20,911 bases of DNA from contig ML978385.1 of assembly GCA_010015745.1 (NCBI GenBank), positions 1 through 20,911 of the forward strand, given 5' to 3'. Under the pieces are notes generated by a model. It did no database searches. It saw only the letters and a list, made by a program, of their open reading frames with translations, and was not told the DNA's origin. The position numbers were made by a program, and so were the translations under genes. Shown piece after piece: positions 1 to 8,183 of this stretch. Origin of the DNA: Setomelanomma holmii (lineage: Eukaryota; Ascomycota; Dothideomycetes; Pleosporales; Phaeosphaeriaceae). The first letter of the stretch is position 1, and each line of letters opens with the position of its first letter.

Positions 1-1
1 A

Positions 2-274
2 TCTAGACATGGGGACTTTGCCTGGTACCACCGAAAGTACAACCATGAGAACGCAAACCTCACCTGCTCATGCGGGCGCGACAAGACGCCAGAGCACCTT
101 GTGCTCTGCCGCAAGACGCTAGGGGCCTTTGGCCGATGGCCACTTCGACCACCTACACCGCCATCTAGCCGGGCCGACGGCCTAGCGTACACTGCGGTGC
201 TGATAGGGGACCTAGAGGCCTTTGAAGCCTTCATCCAACTTACACAATACTACACCAAGGTTTGTCCCCGGTAG
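2..274 (+). pseudogene. LINE (Tad1/I-like) reverse-transcriptase polyprotein, C-terminal end
   Basis: This is the last 90 codons of the second ORF of a fungal non-LTR retrotransposon, entering from the left edge and ending at TAG 272-274. Residues 24-38 of the visible part read CSCGRDKTPEHLVLC, a C-x-C-x7-H-x3-C zinc knuckle. Just before it is a Tyr/His/Asn-rich stretch (YHRKYNHENANL). In fungal Tad1-type elements this motif closes the protein, behind the reverse transcriptase and RNase H domains. Those domains lie outside the window, so completeness cannot be judged. The visible part has no internal stop. The family call rests on remembered family features, not on a search. Confidence 0.7.
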
Positions 275-383
275 CCCCTCCTGCCCTGCAACAGCAACGG
301 GCAAGGCAGCACCTGGCGGAACTAGGCCCAGCACAACAGATGCAACACCCCCCACCTCTCTTCCTCTCTTCCCCCCTCCCCCT

Positions 384-427
384 ACACACACACACACACA
401 CACACACACTCTCTCTCTCTCTCTCTT
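384..427. repeat. (AC)n followed by (TC)n microsatellite
   Basis: About 13 AC units run straight into about 9 CT units, followed by an interrupted CT tract. It lies within the LINE 3' untranslated region. Confidence 0.95.
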
Positions 428-668
428 TCTCTCTTAGCATATAGATGCCTTAAAATGCAAGAAAACCACTCTAATGTACATACATCGCTCAGTCTCCCTA
501 ACTGGAAGGGGAGCTGTATCTCTGAAATGGTAGCAATACCCGCGCAGGCAAGAAATGCTTTCTAAGGTAGTGCAGCAGCACTATAATTCCATAGCTTAGC
601 ACGTTGTATATGCCCTTCGGGAGGCGAGATGGTGGACTTAATCCCCATTAACTAGACAAAAAATGAAT

Positions 669-696
669 ACCAACCAACCAACCAACCAGCCAACCC
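669..696. repeat. (CCAA)n simple repeat at the LINE/pogo junction
   Basis: Five to six CCAA units, one imperfect, end within a few bases of the point where the pogo transposase frame begins. Position and composition fit a LINE 3' tail made during target-primed reverse transcription. Confidence 0.8.
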
Positions 697-700
697 CAGC

Positions 701-1462
701 GTTATACTCAAAAGATTCGCCCTAAGAACACCAGATGAGCAGAGGTCACGAGAAAGCTCTTCAAGGCTCAGCCCATCTGACTGGAGACAAATAGATCGCC
801 TCATACGTGCTGCAGTAAAGGACAACGCAGTAGCAGAGGGGAAGAAGCTTAGTGCTTCACTCCACCATCTCTAAGTCCAAAACGAGCTTCTACAAGATGA
901 GAACAAGGGCTTAAGAGAGGCTCTTACTATCAAAAAGAAGCGTAAGAAGAGTAGCAAGGTCCTTGACCTTCAACAACGCCAGGAATACCATGGTGGAGCT
1001 GTGTTCTGGTCACCAAGAAAAGTGAGAGAAGCACGTGCTCGTGAGGCTGTAAGAGAGCAGATAGAGATAGAGGAGCGACTCAAAAAAGCTGAGATCAAAG
1101 ATCTTAAGGCATCTACGGCTTTGCTTAAGCAAAAGCAGGCTGAGGAGAGGCGTGTTGAGAGAGAGAGACTCAAAGAGAAGAAGGCTAAGGATAAGGCCAA
1201 GATGGCTGCTTAAGCAGCTGAACGTAAGCGTCAAAAAGAGGCAGAGAAACAAGCTCAAAACGCTCAAAAATCTCTACAATTATCCTAAAGAGGCAAGAGG
1301 CCAGCCTTAAGGCAGCTTGCACCAAAATCAAAGCGTGTAAAGAGTGGTGGTGGTGCTGCAAGTGGTGAGGCTGGTGCTGAGGCTGCACCACCACCACCAC
1401 CCAAAACCAACAGCAGAGGCCGCCCTATTAAGCTTCCAACAAAGTTTAGTAGTACGAATTAA
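701..1462 (+). pseudogene. pogo/Fot1-type (DDE_1) transposase, C-terminal part
   Basis: One reading frame runs from the LINE junction to TAA 1460-1462 with three internal stops: TAA 872-874, TAA 1211-1213 and TAA 1286-1288. Each would be CAA before a single C-to-T change. The translation has the C-terminal tail of fungal pogo-class transposases. It starts with a region resembling SPSDWRQIDRLIRAA, followed by a Lys-rich stretch and then the conserved block EYHGGAVFWSPRKVREAR. A long charged helix rich in Glu, Lys and Arg follows, and then a Pro-rich, Gly/Ala-rich end. The helix-turn-helix, CENP-B-type and catalytic DDE parts are missing. They would lie left of the LINE if the LINE inserted into this element. 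The gene is non-functional. Confidence 0.8.
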
Positions 1463-1687
1463 TCGCATGGCTTTGTTTACTACTCCACCATAGAATCTTG
1501 AGATAATAGCTATTGTTGGTGGCTCAATAGCCTCATCTTTGGTGGTGTTGTTTTGGTGTTCCCCGCGCATCACGCGCCCCCGCGCATCACGCGTCCATCC
1601 TCGTTAAGACCTGCCGTTTAGGGAGACTTACCGCCGAAAGTCCTATCACTGTCTCGCTTTGTTAGCAGAATACCTGTAGTTTCAGAG
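1463..1687 (+). other. pogo 3' flank and hAT 5' leader
   Basis: Non-coding. It holds the probable 3' end of the pogo element, including a GC-rich 17-bp tandem repeat, and the leader of the hAT transposase. No clear inverted-repeat end or target duplication could be fixed because the other end of the pogo element is outside the window. Confidence 0.4.
1561..1593. repeat. 17-bp GC-rich tandem direct repeat (2 copies)
   Basis: CCCCGCGCATCACGCG occurs at 1561-1576 and again at 1578-1593. The motif may be part of the terminal or subterminal repeat of the pogo element, whose transposase ends 100 bp upstream. Confidence 0.8.
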
Positions 1688-2721
1688 ATGAGTGCGCCAC
1701 GCGACGCGTTGTTGTTCTCTGGGGAGCTATAGGAGGCTGGTGGTGGTGGTGGAGGTGATGGCTACTTGCCACCTCATCCCATCTTTGCTGCTCCATCTGC
1801 TCTTTGGAAACCTGCTCTTCTCTACAGTAGATCTCACAGCAGATCTCTCCAAGTCTCTCTACCTATCATGAGTCTCCACTCTTGTCTCTCATTGGCTGTT
1901 GCCAGCCCTATTGTTGCACCCGTCTTCCACTCTGCTGCCTCCAAACAATTGGCCAAAGCTCGAGCTCCGCCATCCTCGCCGCTGCCCTCCTCAAGCTCCT
2001 CATCGGCCACCTCTATTGGGTGATCTCACGAGTATCCCGATGGGAAACTTAGTGACGTTATTGGAGAGTGTTTCGAGATCAACTTTGGCCATATAAACCT
2101 TGAGGGAGATAGGCTGCCGGCCAATCCAATAGGCTATAAAGTGAGGCACAAGAGCACTCTTTTTAGGGCAAGGAAGGCCTCCGATATATGGAAATTTGGT
2201 GTTGAGCTTGAGTATAACAAGGCTGACGGCACACTCTTGAAGCTCTGGCTTTGCCGACTCTGCCACCTTGCTAGAGCCAGGGGAGACGCTAAAGTTGTAT
2301 GCGGTACTGCCCGTATTGTCTCTCATATGAGGAAGGTCCACCGCATCGATCCTGCCATCGGCTTGCTCCCAGAGACGCCCTCAAAGCCTGGATTTTCGTC
2401 GCCATTCGAAGCAGCAAAGGTAGCTGGTTTGGGTAGTAGTATATCTCACTCGCTGTGGCAAGAAGAGGCCTTACAGGCAGCGCTCGTAGACTGGGTGATC
2501 ATCAAGGACGTTAGCTTTGGCAATGGTGTTGCACCAGCTCTTCAAGGGTCACTTACATGGAACCGCAGCAGTCTCATCCCAGCACTACCGAGTTCGAAGA
2601 GCACAATGCGGAGCTACGTCCTGAGCATGTTCAAGGAGAGAAAGAGCCAGGTAGAGGCGCTTTTGGACGGCTCAAAGTCAAGGATAAGCGTAAGCTTAGA
2701 TGTATGGACGTCATCTAACTA
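1688..2721 (+). pseudogene. hAT-family transposase, N-terminal part, split by a Tc1-like insertion
   Basis: The frame starts at ATG 1688 and is open to codon 345 except for TAG 1730-1732 (codon 15) and TGA 2021-2023 (codon 112). A Gly-rich and Ser/Pro-rich N-terminus is followed by a BED-type zinc finger with C189-x2-C192 and H213-x4-H218. Further on is the hAT core entry, a region reading LPSSKSTMRSYVL and then SVSLDVWTSSN. This matches the start of the RNase-H-like fold of hAT transposases (first beta strand, D then W-T-S-x-N). The frame is broken at a TA by the Tc1-like element. Most of the catalytic domain is missing or unrecognisable. The two stops and the insertion each abolish function. 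Confidence 0.8.
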
Positions 2722-2760
2722 CGAAGGAGCTCGTATTTTCTGAGTTGCAAGGCCCGTGCG
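2722..2760 (+). repeat. Left terminal inverted repeat of the Tc1-like element
   Basis: It begins CGAAGGAGCTCGTATTTTC and ends GGCCCGTGCG. It matches the reverse complement of 4369-4407 at 38 of 39 positions; the mismatch is A here versus G in the partner. Confidence 0.95.
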
Positions 2761-2831
2761 CATCGCAACCGAGCAACAACATTACCCATCTCATCTTCTG
2801 AACAGACTACAGCACCACCCATATACTCAGA

Positions 2832-4211
2832 ATGCCTAATTTAAATCGGCGAAAACCTTACAAATATAAAGATAACAAAGCTGTGAAAGCTCTAAAGACT
2901 TCGCGCAAGGAAATGAGCGCTGTTCAGCGTACTTTTGTTGTTGGCGCAATTGTTGCGTCGCGCAATGGCTATGCATCTGCACACGCTCTCTCCAACCTCA
3001 TGCCACAGTCACGCCAGGGCCTCTCCCACCTAGTGCAAAGGATAACAAGAAGGGCAGAAGAGAGTGAATTGAGACTTTGGGACGACATCCTCTATGAAAA
3101 TGACCTAGGGCGGGGAAGGAGCGCTCTCCTGAGCCAGGAACAGAACAACGCCATCATCAACATCACGACATCAGATCGCAACCACCGTGAGCAGGAAAGC
3201 TGGCAGGCAATTAAGGAGGGCAATTTCAACGCTATTGCACCTGAAATGAGCATCTCAACTTTTGAAAACGTTATGTACAAGGCTGGTTATTGTAGGCGTA
3301 AGCCTGGTTGGAAACCTCCGCTTACCCCTGACCAGAGAAGAGAGCGCTATCAATGGGCATTGCAGTACAACCCTGACAAATACAAGGAATATGATAGCCT
3401 CGGATTCAACTTCAGAATAGTCTGTTTTACAGATGAGACTCCAGCTCAGATAGGAGACTAGCGTAGGTTGATTAGAACTTGGTGTAGAGATGACGAGGTG
3501 TACAATGATGACGTCAAAAAAGACCGCAAAGCTCCAGGTGCAGCACTGCAATTTTTTAGAGCTTTTCGATACAACAACAAGGGCCCGTGCCACGTCTATT
3601 ATCACGAGACGCAGGAGGAAATAGATAAGAGAGAGCGTGCGTTAGAGTGGGAGAATCTGGTTACCAAGGCACACTCAAACTCATCTCAACTTACTGCCCA
3701 AGCAGCCCTCCAGGTCTTAAATGAGAGTGACGTCAACCTCAGGCGTAGCACTAGGAAGCTTCAGCATGTTAAGAAACATGATTATCATCGCGGCATTAGG
3801 GGTAGAGGTGGTGTTGATGGGTATAGGCATTGGGAAGGCGCGCTCAAGAAGGTTGTTCCTTAGATTCAAGCTATGAAACACCAAGGTTTAGAGTGCAAAT
3901 TGCTTGAGGATAGGGCCCCTGCGCATAAGTCTCGCATCGCAAATGACTATCTTACTGTTGAATAGGTGGAAAAGATAGGATAGGCAGGTCACAGTCCTGA
4001 TGTGAATGCTACAGAACACGCCTGGCCTCTCCTGCGTAAGTACGTAACAAGGAAATTCACCCCATATAAATCAGAATTAGAGTGCGAACAGCAGTGGATA
4101 GCCTCATGGGAAGCGCTGCCTATTGAAGCAATTAATTGGTGGGTTGATCAGGTGCCTGAGATGGTGAGGAGAATCATCAGAAACAGTGGAAACAACAACT
4201 TTCATGGCTAG
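2832..4211 (+). pseudogene. Tc1-like DD34E transposase with four internal stops
   Basis: A single frame of 459 codons runs from ATG 2832 to TAG 4209-4211. It is interrupted by TAG at 3459-3461, 3861-3863, 3963-3965 and 3981-3983. The first three fit CAG-to-TAG. The fourth precedes AGHSPDVNATEHAW and probably replaces a Trp, so TGG-to-TAG. Catalytic residues are visible: D201 in VCFTDETP, D360 in LLEDRAPAH, and E395 in SPDVNATEHAW. D360 and E395 are separated by 34 residues, which is the DD34E spacing of Tc1-type transposases. The N-terminal ~110 residues should hold the helix-turn-helix DNA-binding part (RRKPYKYKDNKAVKA onward). No frameshift was detected, so decay is by base substitution only. 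The copy cannot make a full transposase. Confidence 0.9.
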
Positions 4212-4368
4212 CCTCAACACCAGAAAATTGCGCGCTAGTACTATCATTATACAATTAAATAGCTTCCATCAATTATAGCTTATTTAAATATGTGGTTGTG
4301 TTGCAAAGCATCAGTTCTATAAGGGCTGTCACCAAGATTGGATGCGGAATCACATTTTGGTGGGGTCC

Positions 4369-4407
4369 CGCACGGGCCCTGCAACTCAGAAAATACGAGC
4401 TCCTTCG
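4369..4407 (-). repeat. Right terminal inverted repeat of the Tc1-like element
   Basis: Reverse complement of the left repeat with one mismatch. It ends immediately before the TA at 4408-4409. Confidence 0.95.
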
Positions 4408-4440
4408 TATTTGAGCTTTCTTGGAGTTATTACCCAGCGG
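4408..4440 (+). pseudogene. hAT transposase frame resuming after the insertion
   Basis: Joining codon 344 of the hAT frame through one TA to this sequence gives a continuation that begins Y-L-S-F-L-G-V-I after W-T-S-S-N. That is the expected next strand of the hAT catalytic core. Beyond roughly 4440 the frame stays open to TGA 4678-4680, but no further hAT motif is recognised. The rest may be frameshifted or belong to something else. Confidence 0.6.
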
Positions 4441-4878
4441 CTGGCAACCGCTCTTCCGCTCGAAAATTTCCTCGTTACACTGCAGTATGCCGTACTACGG
4501 CTCCCAAAACGTCACCATACGCCCTACGCTACTACCTCCTTCACACTTGGCTACTTACTGCTTATTAAGCAGTACAACCGTACAGTAAGCTGTAGCACTA
4601 CTTCTTGTTGGACACGCTGCAATCTTCTTCAAGGCAAGATGGCGGTGTGGTTGCAGGGAGGCTACAGCCGTTGCACGTGACTTGGAACTCGTGGACCTCA
4701 TCACCCTTTGCGAGTATAATCAGTCTGGCAATAGTCAACCATATAGCTTTCACATTCACAGTACCCTCTGCGAGCCACCTGATAACCCGAGCATGTATTT
4801 GCGAGGCCTAGATTAGTATTTGCGCAACCACGGGCAGTTATCGGTATACACGCTCGTGTAACATTGCTGCTTCGCTAG
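4441..4878. other. Degenerate sequence downstream of the hAT remnant
   Basis: Several short open frames overlap here and none has a recognised domain. On the plus strand, about 4640-4812 reads plausibly as protein (an Asp/Leu/Glu-rich segment ending MYLRGLD before TAG 4810-4812) and could be a remnant of the gene fragment that follows. There is a perfect 9-bp inverted repeat around one base at 4556-4574. No promoter or RNA gene was identified. Confidence 0.3.
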
Positions 4879-5385
4879 CGTCGACAGGTTGGCTACTCGA
4901 CACTTTGCATTTTTCACGTCCAACTTGCACGATTGGCAACTTCCACGGCAGATGCACACACGCTCGAACAGCGGATATATGATGCGAACGCAATCAAGGG
5001 TCGACGCACGCCCAACTCTATCAATGCTATCCTTGACGGACAGAGTTACACCCTGCACGGCAGCGTCTCCGAATTCGACAATGACGGATACGACACCTCG
5101 ATTTCGCTTGACCAGCAGGAGCTGGTCTTAGCGCCTACCTTTCGTAGGGATAAGAACGAACGCCCATCGGACTCCTCAGATGTTGAACGCGAAATCCTGG
5201 CCAAGAAAACAAAGCGCATTTCTCTTGTTAACAGAATCCCGTCCGCCCAACTTCGACGAAAAACTGACTACCCTGATCACCGGGCGATTCTTTTACCTCC
5301 GCTCTACTACAAAGAAAACCTGGACGCCGAAGTTCTTTTGTGGGTTCCCAGTCGCATATACGAGTATTGGATGTTGGCGCTGTAA
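4879..5385 (+). pseudogene. Unassigned protein-coding fragment
   Basis: A frame open from just after TAG 4876-4878 to TAA 5383-5385 encodes about 168 residues with no ATG before the final residues. It is therefore an internal/terminal exon or the tail of a broken gene. The composition looks like real protein: a hydrophilic first half (RTPNSINAILDGQSYTLHGS, then an Asp-rich stretch), a basic middle (EREILAKKTKRI), and an aromatic, hydrophobic end (LLPPLYYKENLDAEVLLWVP). No family is recognised and no signal peptide or clear membrane segment is seen. It lies between the transposon nest and the coiled-coil gene on the same strand. Confidence 0.35.
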
Positions 5386-5635
5386 ATTTGCGCCAGCCGG
5401 GCACGAGAAGGGGTGGGGATCCCATCTTGTGTGGAATCCGAGGACGATGATAAGGACTAGATTGTGCCTGAATTGCGTTCTAGCGAGTTGTTGAAGTTTT
5501 CCATTTATTGGTTCGCAGGATTCTGCATGTGGCGCTTGGCACAAACCGGGTGTTGAGCTATAAATCACCCAAAATCACCCCAAATCACAGCAGAATCGCT
5601 CTTCCCCCAACACGAAAACAATCACAGAATCGAAA
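5386..5635. other. Intergenic region with promoter of the coiled-coil gene
   Basis: No convincing coding frame. Near its right end there is a TATA-like box and two close copies of AAATCACCC (about 5562-5570 and 5572-5580), followed by an A/C-rich leader before the ATG at 5636. Confidence 0.5.
5559..5564 (+). promoter_or_regulatory. TATA box candidate
   Basis: TATAAA lies 72-77 bp upstream of the ATG at 5636, a normal distance for filamentous fungi. The call is by position and sequence only. Confidence 0.5.
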
Positions 5636-6696
5636 ATGGCCGAATCACAAACACACGATGTTCCTGCCCCTGGGGCCAGTCCAGAGACATACCTGGCACA
5701 CTCGTAGTACGTGCTTGACGAGTTTGAGAAGCTCAAGAAACAGACCCAGGAGCAAGAGAAGGAGCTTGATCATCTCAGGGTGAAGTTCAGGGAAGTGCAA
5801 ATTTATCAGATGGATAACATCAATGTCTTGTTGGGCCTGGTGAAAATCGACCAACTGGACCCAGTTTCAGCGAGACCAGGTTCAAAAAATCAAGCAGCAC
5901 AGTGCGACACCACGCCATTCCAACGACGAAAACGAGCAGAACTATCTGGAAAGCATGGTTCGCCTCGTGCGTAAAGAATGCGAGTGTCGTGAGAGGAACC
6001 TGAACGAACTTCGCTACGAAATTAATAAACTGGTGACAAAGCTGCGTGCCAAGGACGACGAGATAGTTGCTGCGAAACTACGAATCCTTGAGCTGGAGAA
6101 GAAGCTGCGTACCAAAGACGAAGAGATAGCTGATGCCAATGAACGCATTTCCAATTCGGCGAAAACGATCCAGCAAGCGATGGCGATAATCAGGCGCCTG
6201 CAAGATGTCATGGCGCCCAACGCTACACACCAGTCAACACAAACTCTTCCGGCCGATGACATTGACCTCTCCAGCCCAGTCTTCGAAGAGCTTCCAGGCA
6301 AAATGCTAGCTATAATCGAGGTGTTACGCGCTGCATCTCAAACACTAGACTGGGTGCTTCCAGCAGTGTGTGGCAAAATGGATCTCGAACCTCCAAAGGG
6401 TGTATTTAAACGCCTCTTCGGTTCTTGCGAGGCTCAAAATCGCGAGCGTTTCTGCATATTCATCTATCTTGTATTCACACGCTTTGCGAAATTGCATAAG
6501 ATAGAGCAGATGGCCAGGATATCCCAAAGAGCTTGAGGATCTGCGCGATGAACAGCAGTTTGGGAGTCTGTGGAAGGATGTAAGCGGAAGGGTTGAAGCA
6601 CTACCGGAAGACGGAATCCGCCAACAATACTCTAAAGTTTCCATGAATTATCCGCGTGGCGAAAGAAAGGAAGACACCCTAGCAGGGTATGTCTAG
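5636..6696 (+). pseudogene. Coiled-coil protein, degenerate
   Basis: ATG 5636 follows a TATA box. Codon 24 is TAG (5705-5707), after which the same frame continues with a heptad-rich helix (DEFEKLKKQTQEQEKELDHL). A candidate phase-0 intron of 76 nt (5795-5870, GTGCAA to TTTCAG) would move the frame to the next coding stretch, 5871-6533. That stretch is a long predicted coiled coil (RNLNELRYEINKLVTKL onward) followed by a Thr/Pro/Asp linker and a C-terminal domain. The frame then ends at TGA 6534-6536. Clear coding continues in another frame (WPGYPKELEDLRDEQQFGSL) to TAG 6694-6696, implying a frameshift or a missed intron near 6450-6510. Residues encoded at 6039-6164 contain two 21-residue copies of a KLRxKDxEI motif. 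The family is not recognised. The TAG could be CAG mutated; a very short intron is the less likely alternative. Confidence 0.55.
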
Positions 6697-6901
6697 CCGA
6701 CTATGTTGTGTAGGCGTAAGTATAGCATGAGCAGAAGCCTGGCTACGAGTAAAAGCAGACGCGAAGCAACATCCTATATAGTTCCACAGCTTTTACATCA
6801 ATCTGCCAATGCGGTGTGTTTCTGTGCCTCCGACCTTCTCTTCTTCTTGGTAGACTTTGGCCTACGTGCCGTCTTGCTTTTCGTGTGCGCTGGATCCAGC
6901 T
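6697..6901. other. Convergent intergenic region
   Basis: About 205 bp between the 3' ends of the coiled-coil gene (+) and the membrane protein gene (-). A GTATGT donor-like site at 6687-6692 overlaps the last codons of the upstream gene, so a further exon cannot be excluded. None was recognised. Confidence 0.4.
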
Positions 6902-8088
6902 TCATATCCGCTGAGCACAATGTGTCCGGACCTCCTCTATGACCTGTAATGCCGAGAACCTCTGGTCCTCGCGCTCCGTGCTCCAGTACACTTGGTAGAC
7001 CCTCCCTTCTTGAGTCGAAAGGGGGACGGTCTCTTGAAGCTTCTGGTTCACCGTAACGGCTAGGCCTAGACTTTGGTTCAAGGCTAGCAGCTGTCGACGC
7101 GCGACTTGCCTTGATTCGCCGTAAGCTTCTAGAACAAGTCTGTCAAGCTGCAAGCGGCGAAAGGCACGGAGACCCTCCTGCTTGTAGTGCTCAACATACC
7201 GATGTTGCTTGTTTTTGGCGTTCTGTTCGGCCACGTCGTTCACGTTACTGCCCAATTGATCATCCTTCAAATGGTATCGCATCCAGCTCGTGACCATCAC
7301 ACTGCCATACACTATAGCTTGCGTGTTGTTCACTACGATTCCATTTGTGCATACGTCTCGACTGAGACGGGCAAATGAGTTCGAAGCTTCCAATGCGTCA
7401 TATGCGCTGAGCACCGTTTGAACATATTCGGCCACGAATACCACCTCACTAGAAAATGTTTCGTCGTCCGGAGGCCGCCCCGCTCGTGTCAGGATGTTGG
7501 AAGTGCTTCTTTGGGCGACTGCAAAGCTTCTCTGGTACTCCATCCATTCGCCGTCATAAATGTCAGCATCGCGCAATACAGCTTTGGCGGTTGTGTTGAG
7601 GGCCTTCATGTGCTGCTGCAAAGAATCATAGACTGAATCCCCAAGCATATTGCCCTGCTCGAGTTCCAAGAGTCTTTGGGTATGGTATGAGGCAAACTCC
7701 ATCGACATATCGGCGTGATGCCTCATCTATGCTATCGAAGACAGTTGCAGGCATAGGGGCGCGGGTGGAAATTCGCAATACTGATTCGGGCGAGGCCCCC
7801 GGAGGTACGGGTAGAGGAATGGTCCTACAAATGCCAGGCCAAAGATAACTACCAGGCCAATGACAACTGCCAGACCTCTATTGAAGGATGACTCCCTAGC
7901 GCGATCTGGTTTGTCTCTCGGGTCGAGGGTGAAGCTAGATCGACATGTTAGCTGAGATTCAATCTACGATCAAACGCATAGGTATTTCAACAGGTATACA
8001 ACTGCACTCACTGGTACTTTTGTTGCATTTCGTCCAGAACCTGCGTCGCTTGCTGACCTATGCCTTGCGTCTTGTTAGTTGAGGTCAT
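6902..8088 (-). pseudogene. Single-pass membrane protein with large C-terminal domain, interrupted by TAG
   Basis: Exon 1 is 8088-8012 (ATG, MTSTNKTQGIGQQ onward). The intron is 8011-7935, 77 nt, with GTGAGT donor, GCTAAC branch site and TAG acceptor. Exon 2 runs from 7934 to TGA 6904-6902. Residues 46-67 are a strong membrane helix (GLAVVIGLVVIFGLAFVGPF), preceded by a basic/acidic cytosolic-type segment. Codon 95 is TAG (7729-7727), then 274 more codons follow in the same frame. They form a helical, charged domain with several N-x-T/S sites. No homologous family is recognised. The topology suggests a type II membrane protein. The TAG is a CAG-to-TAG type nonsense mutation, unless a 60-nt GTATTG..GAG intron removes it (weak acceptor). 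It converges with the coiled-coil gene and lies about 95 bp downstream of the kinesin remnant on the same strand. Confidence 0.6.
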
Positions 8089-8183
8089 GTGCCTTAGCTC
8101 TTGCTTCAAAGCAACCACTTTCCAAGCTCAGAATCATAGACGAATTTCGATTTCCGTGGCGTGCCAACTGGTGTTCTAGACGT

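Larger units (their letters stand above)
275..698 (+). mobile_element. LINE 3' untranslated region and tail
   Basis: This non-coding stretch runs from the stop of the LINE frame to the junction with the next element. It contains a dinucleotide microsatellite and, at its end, a short CCAA-type simple repeat. Simple repeats of this kind often form the 3' tail of fungal LINEs. Short frames read across the microsatellite on both strands are low-complexity artefacts. Confidence 0.55.
2722..4407 (+). mobile_element. Tc1/mariner-like DNA transposon, structurally complete, 1686 bp
   Basis: The element is bounded by 39-bp terminal inverted repeats differing at one position. It is flanked by TA at 2720-2721 and 4408-4409, the TA target duplication typical of this superfamily. 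Removing the element plus one TA restores the hAT reading frame across the site. This shows both the exact boundaries and that it inserted after the hAT element. It carries one transposase frame on the same strand. Confidence 0.95.

Noticed and set aside
212..444. Several short open frames on both strands
   Set aside because: They are produced by the AC/CT microsatellite and GC-rich LINE 3' region; translations are simple repeats such as poly(Cys-Val) or poly(Thr-His).
970..1573. Minus-strand frames opposite the pogo transposase
   Set aside because: Antisense shadows of a Lys/Glu/Arg-rich helix; Ser/Leu-rich translations with no motif.
4556..4574. Perfect 9-bp inverted repeat with one-base centre
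   Set aside because: Noted as a small palindrome, but no poly-T, regulatory context or second copy; likely chance.
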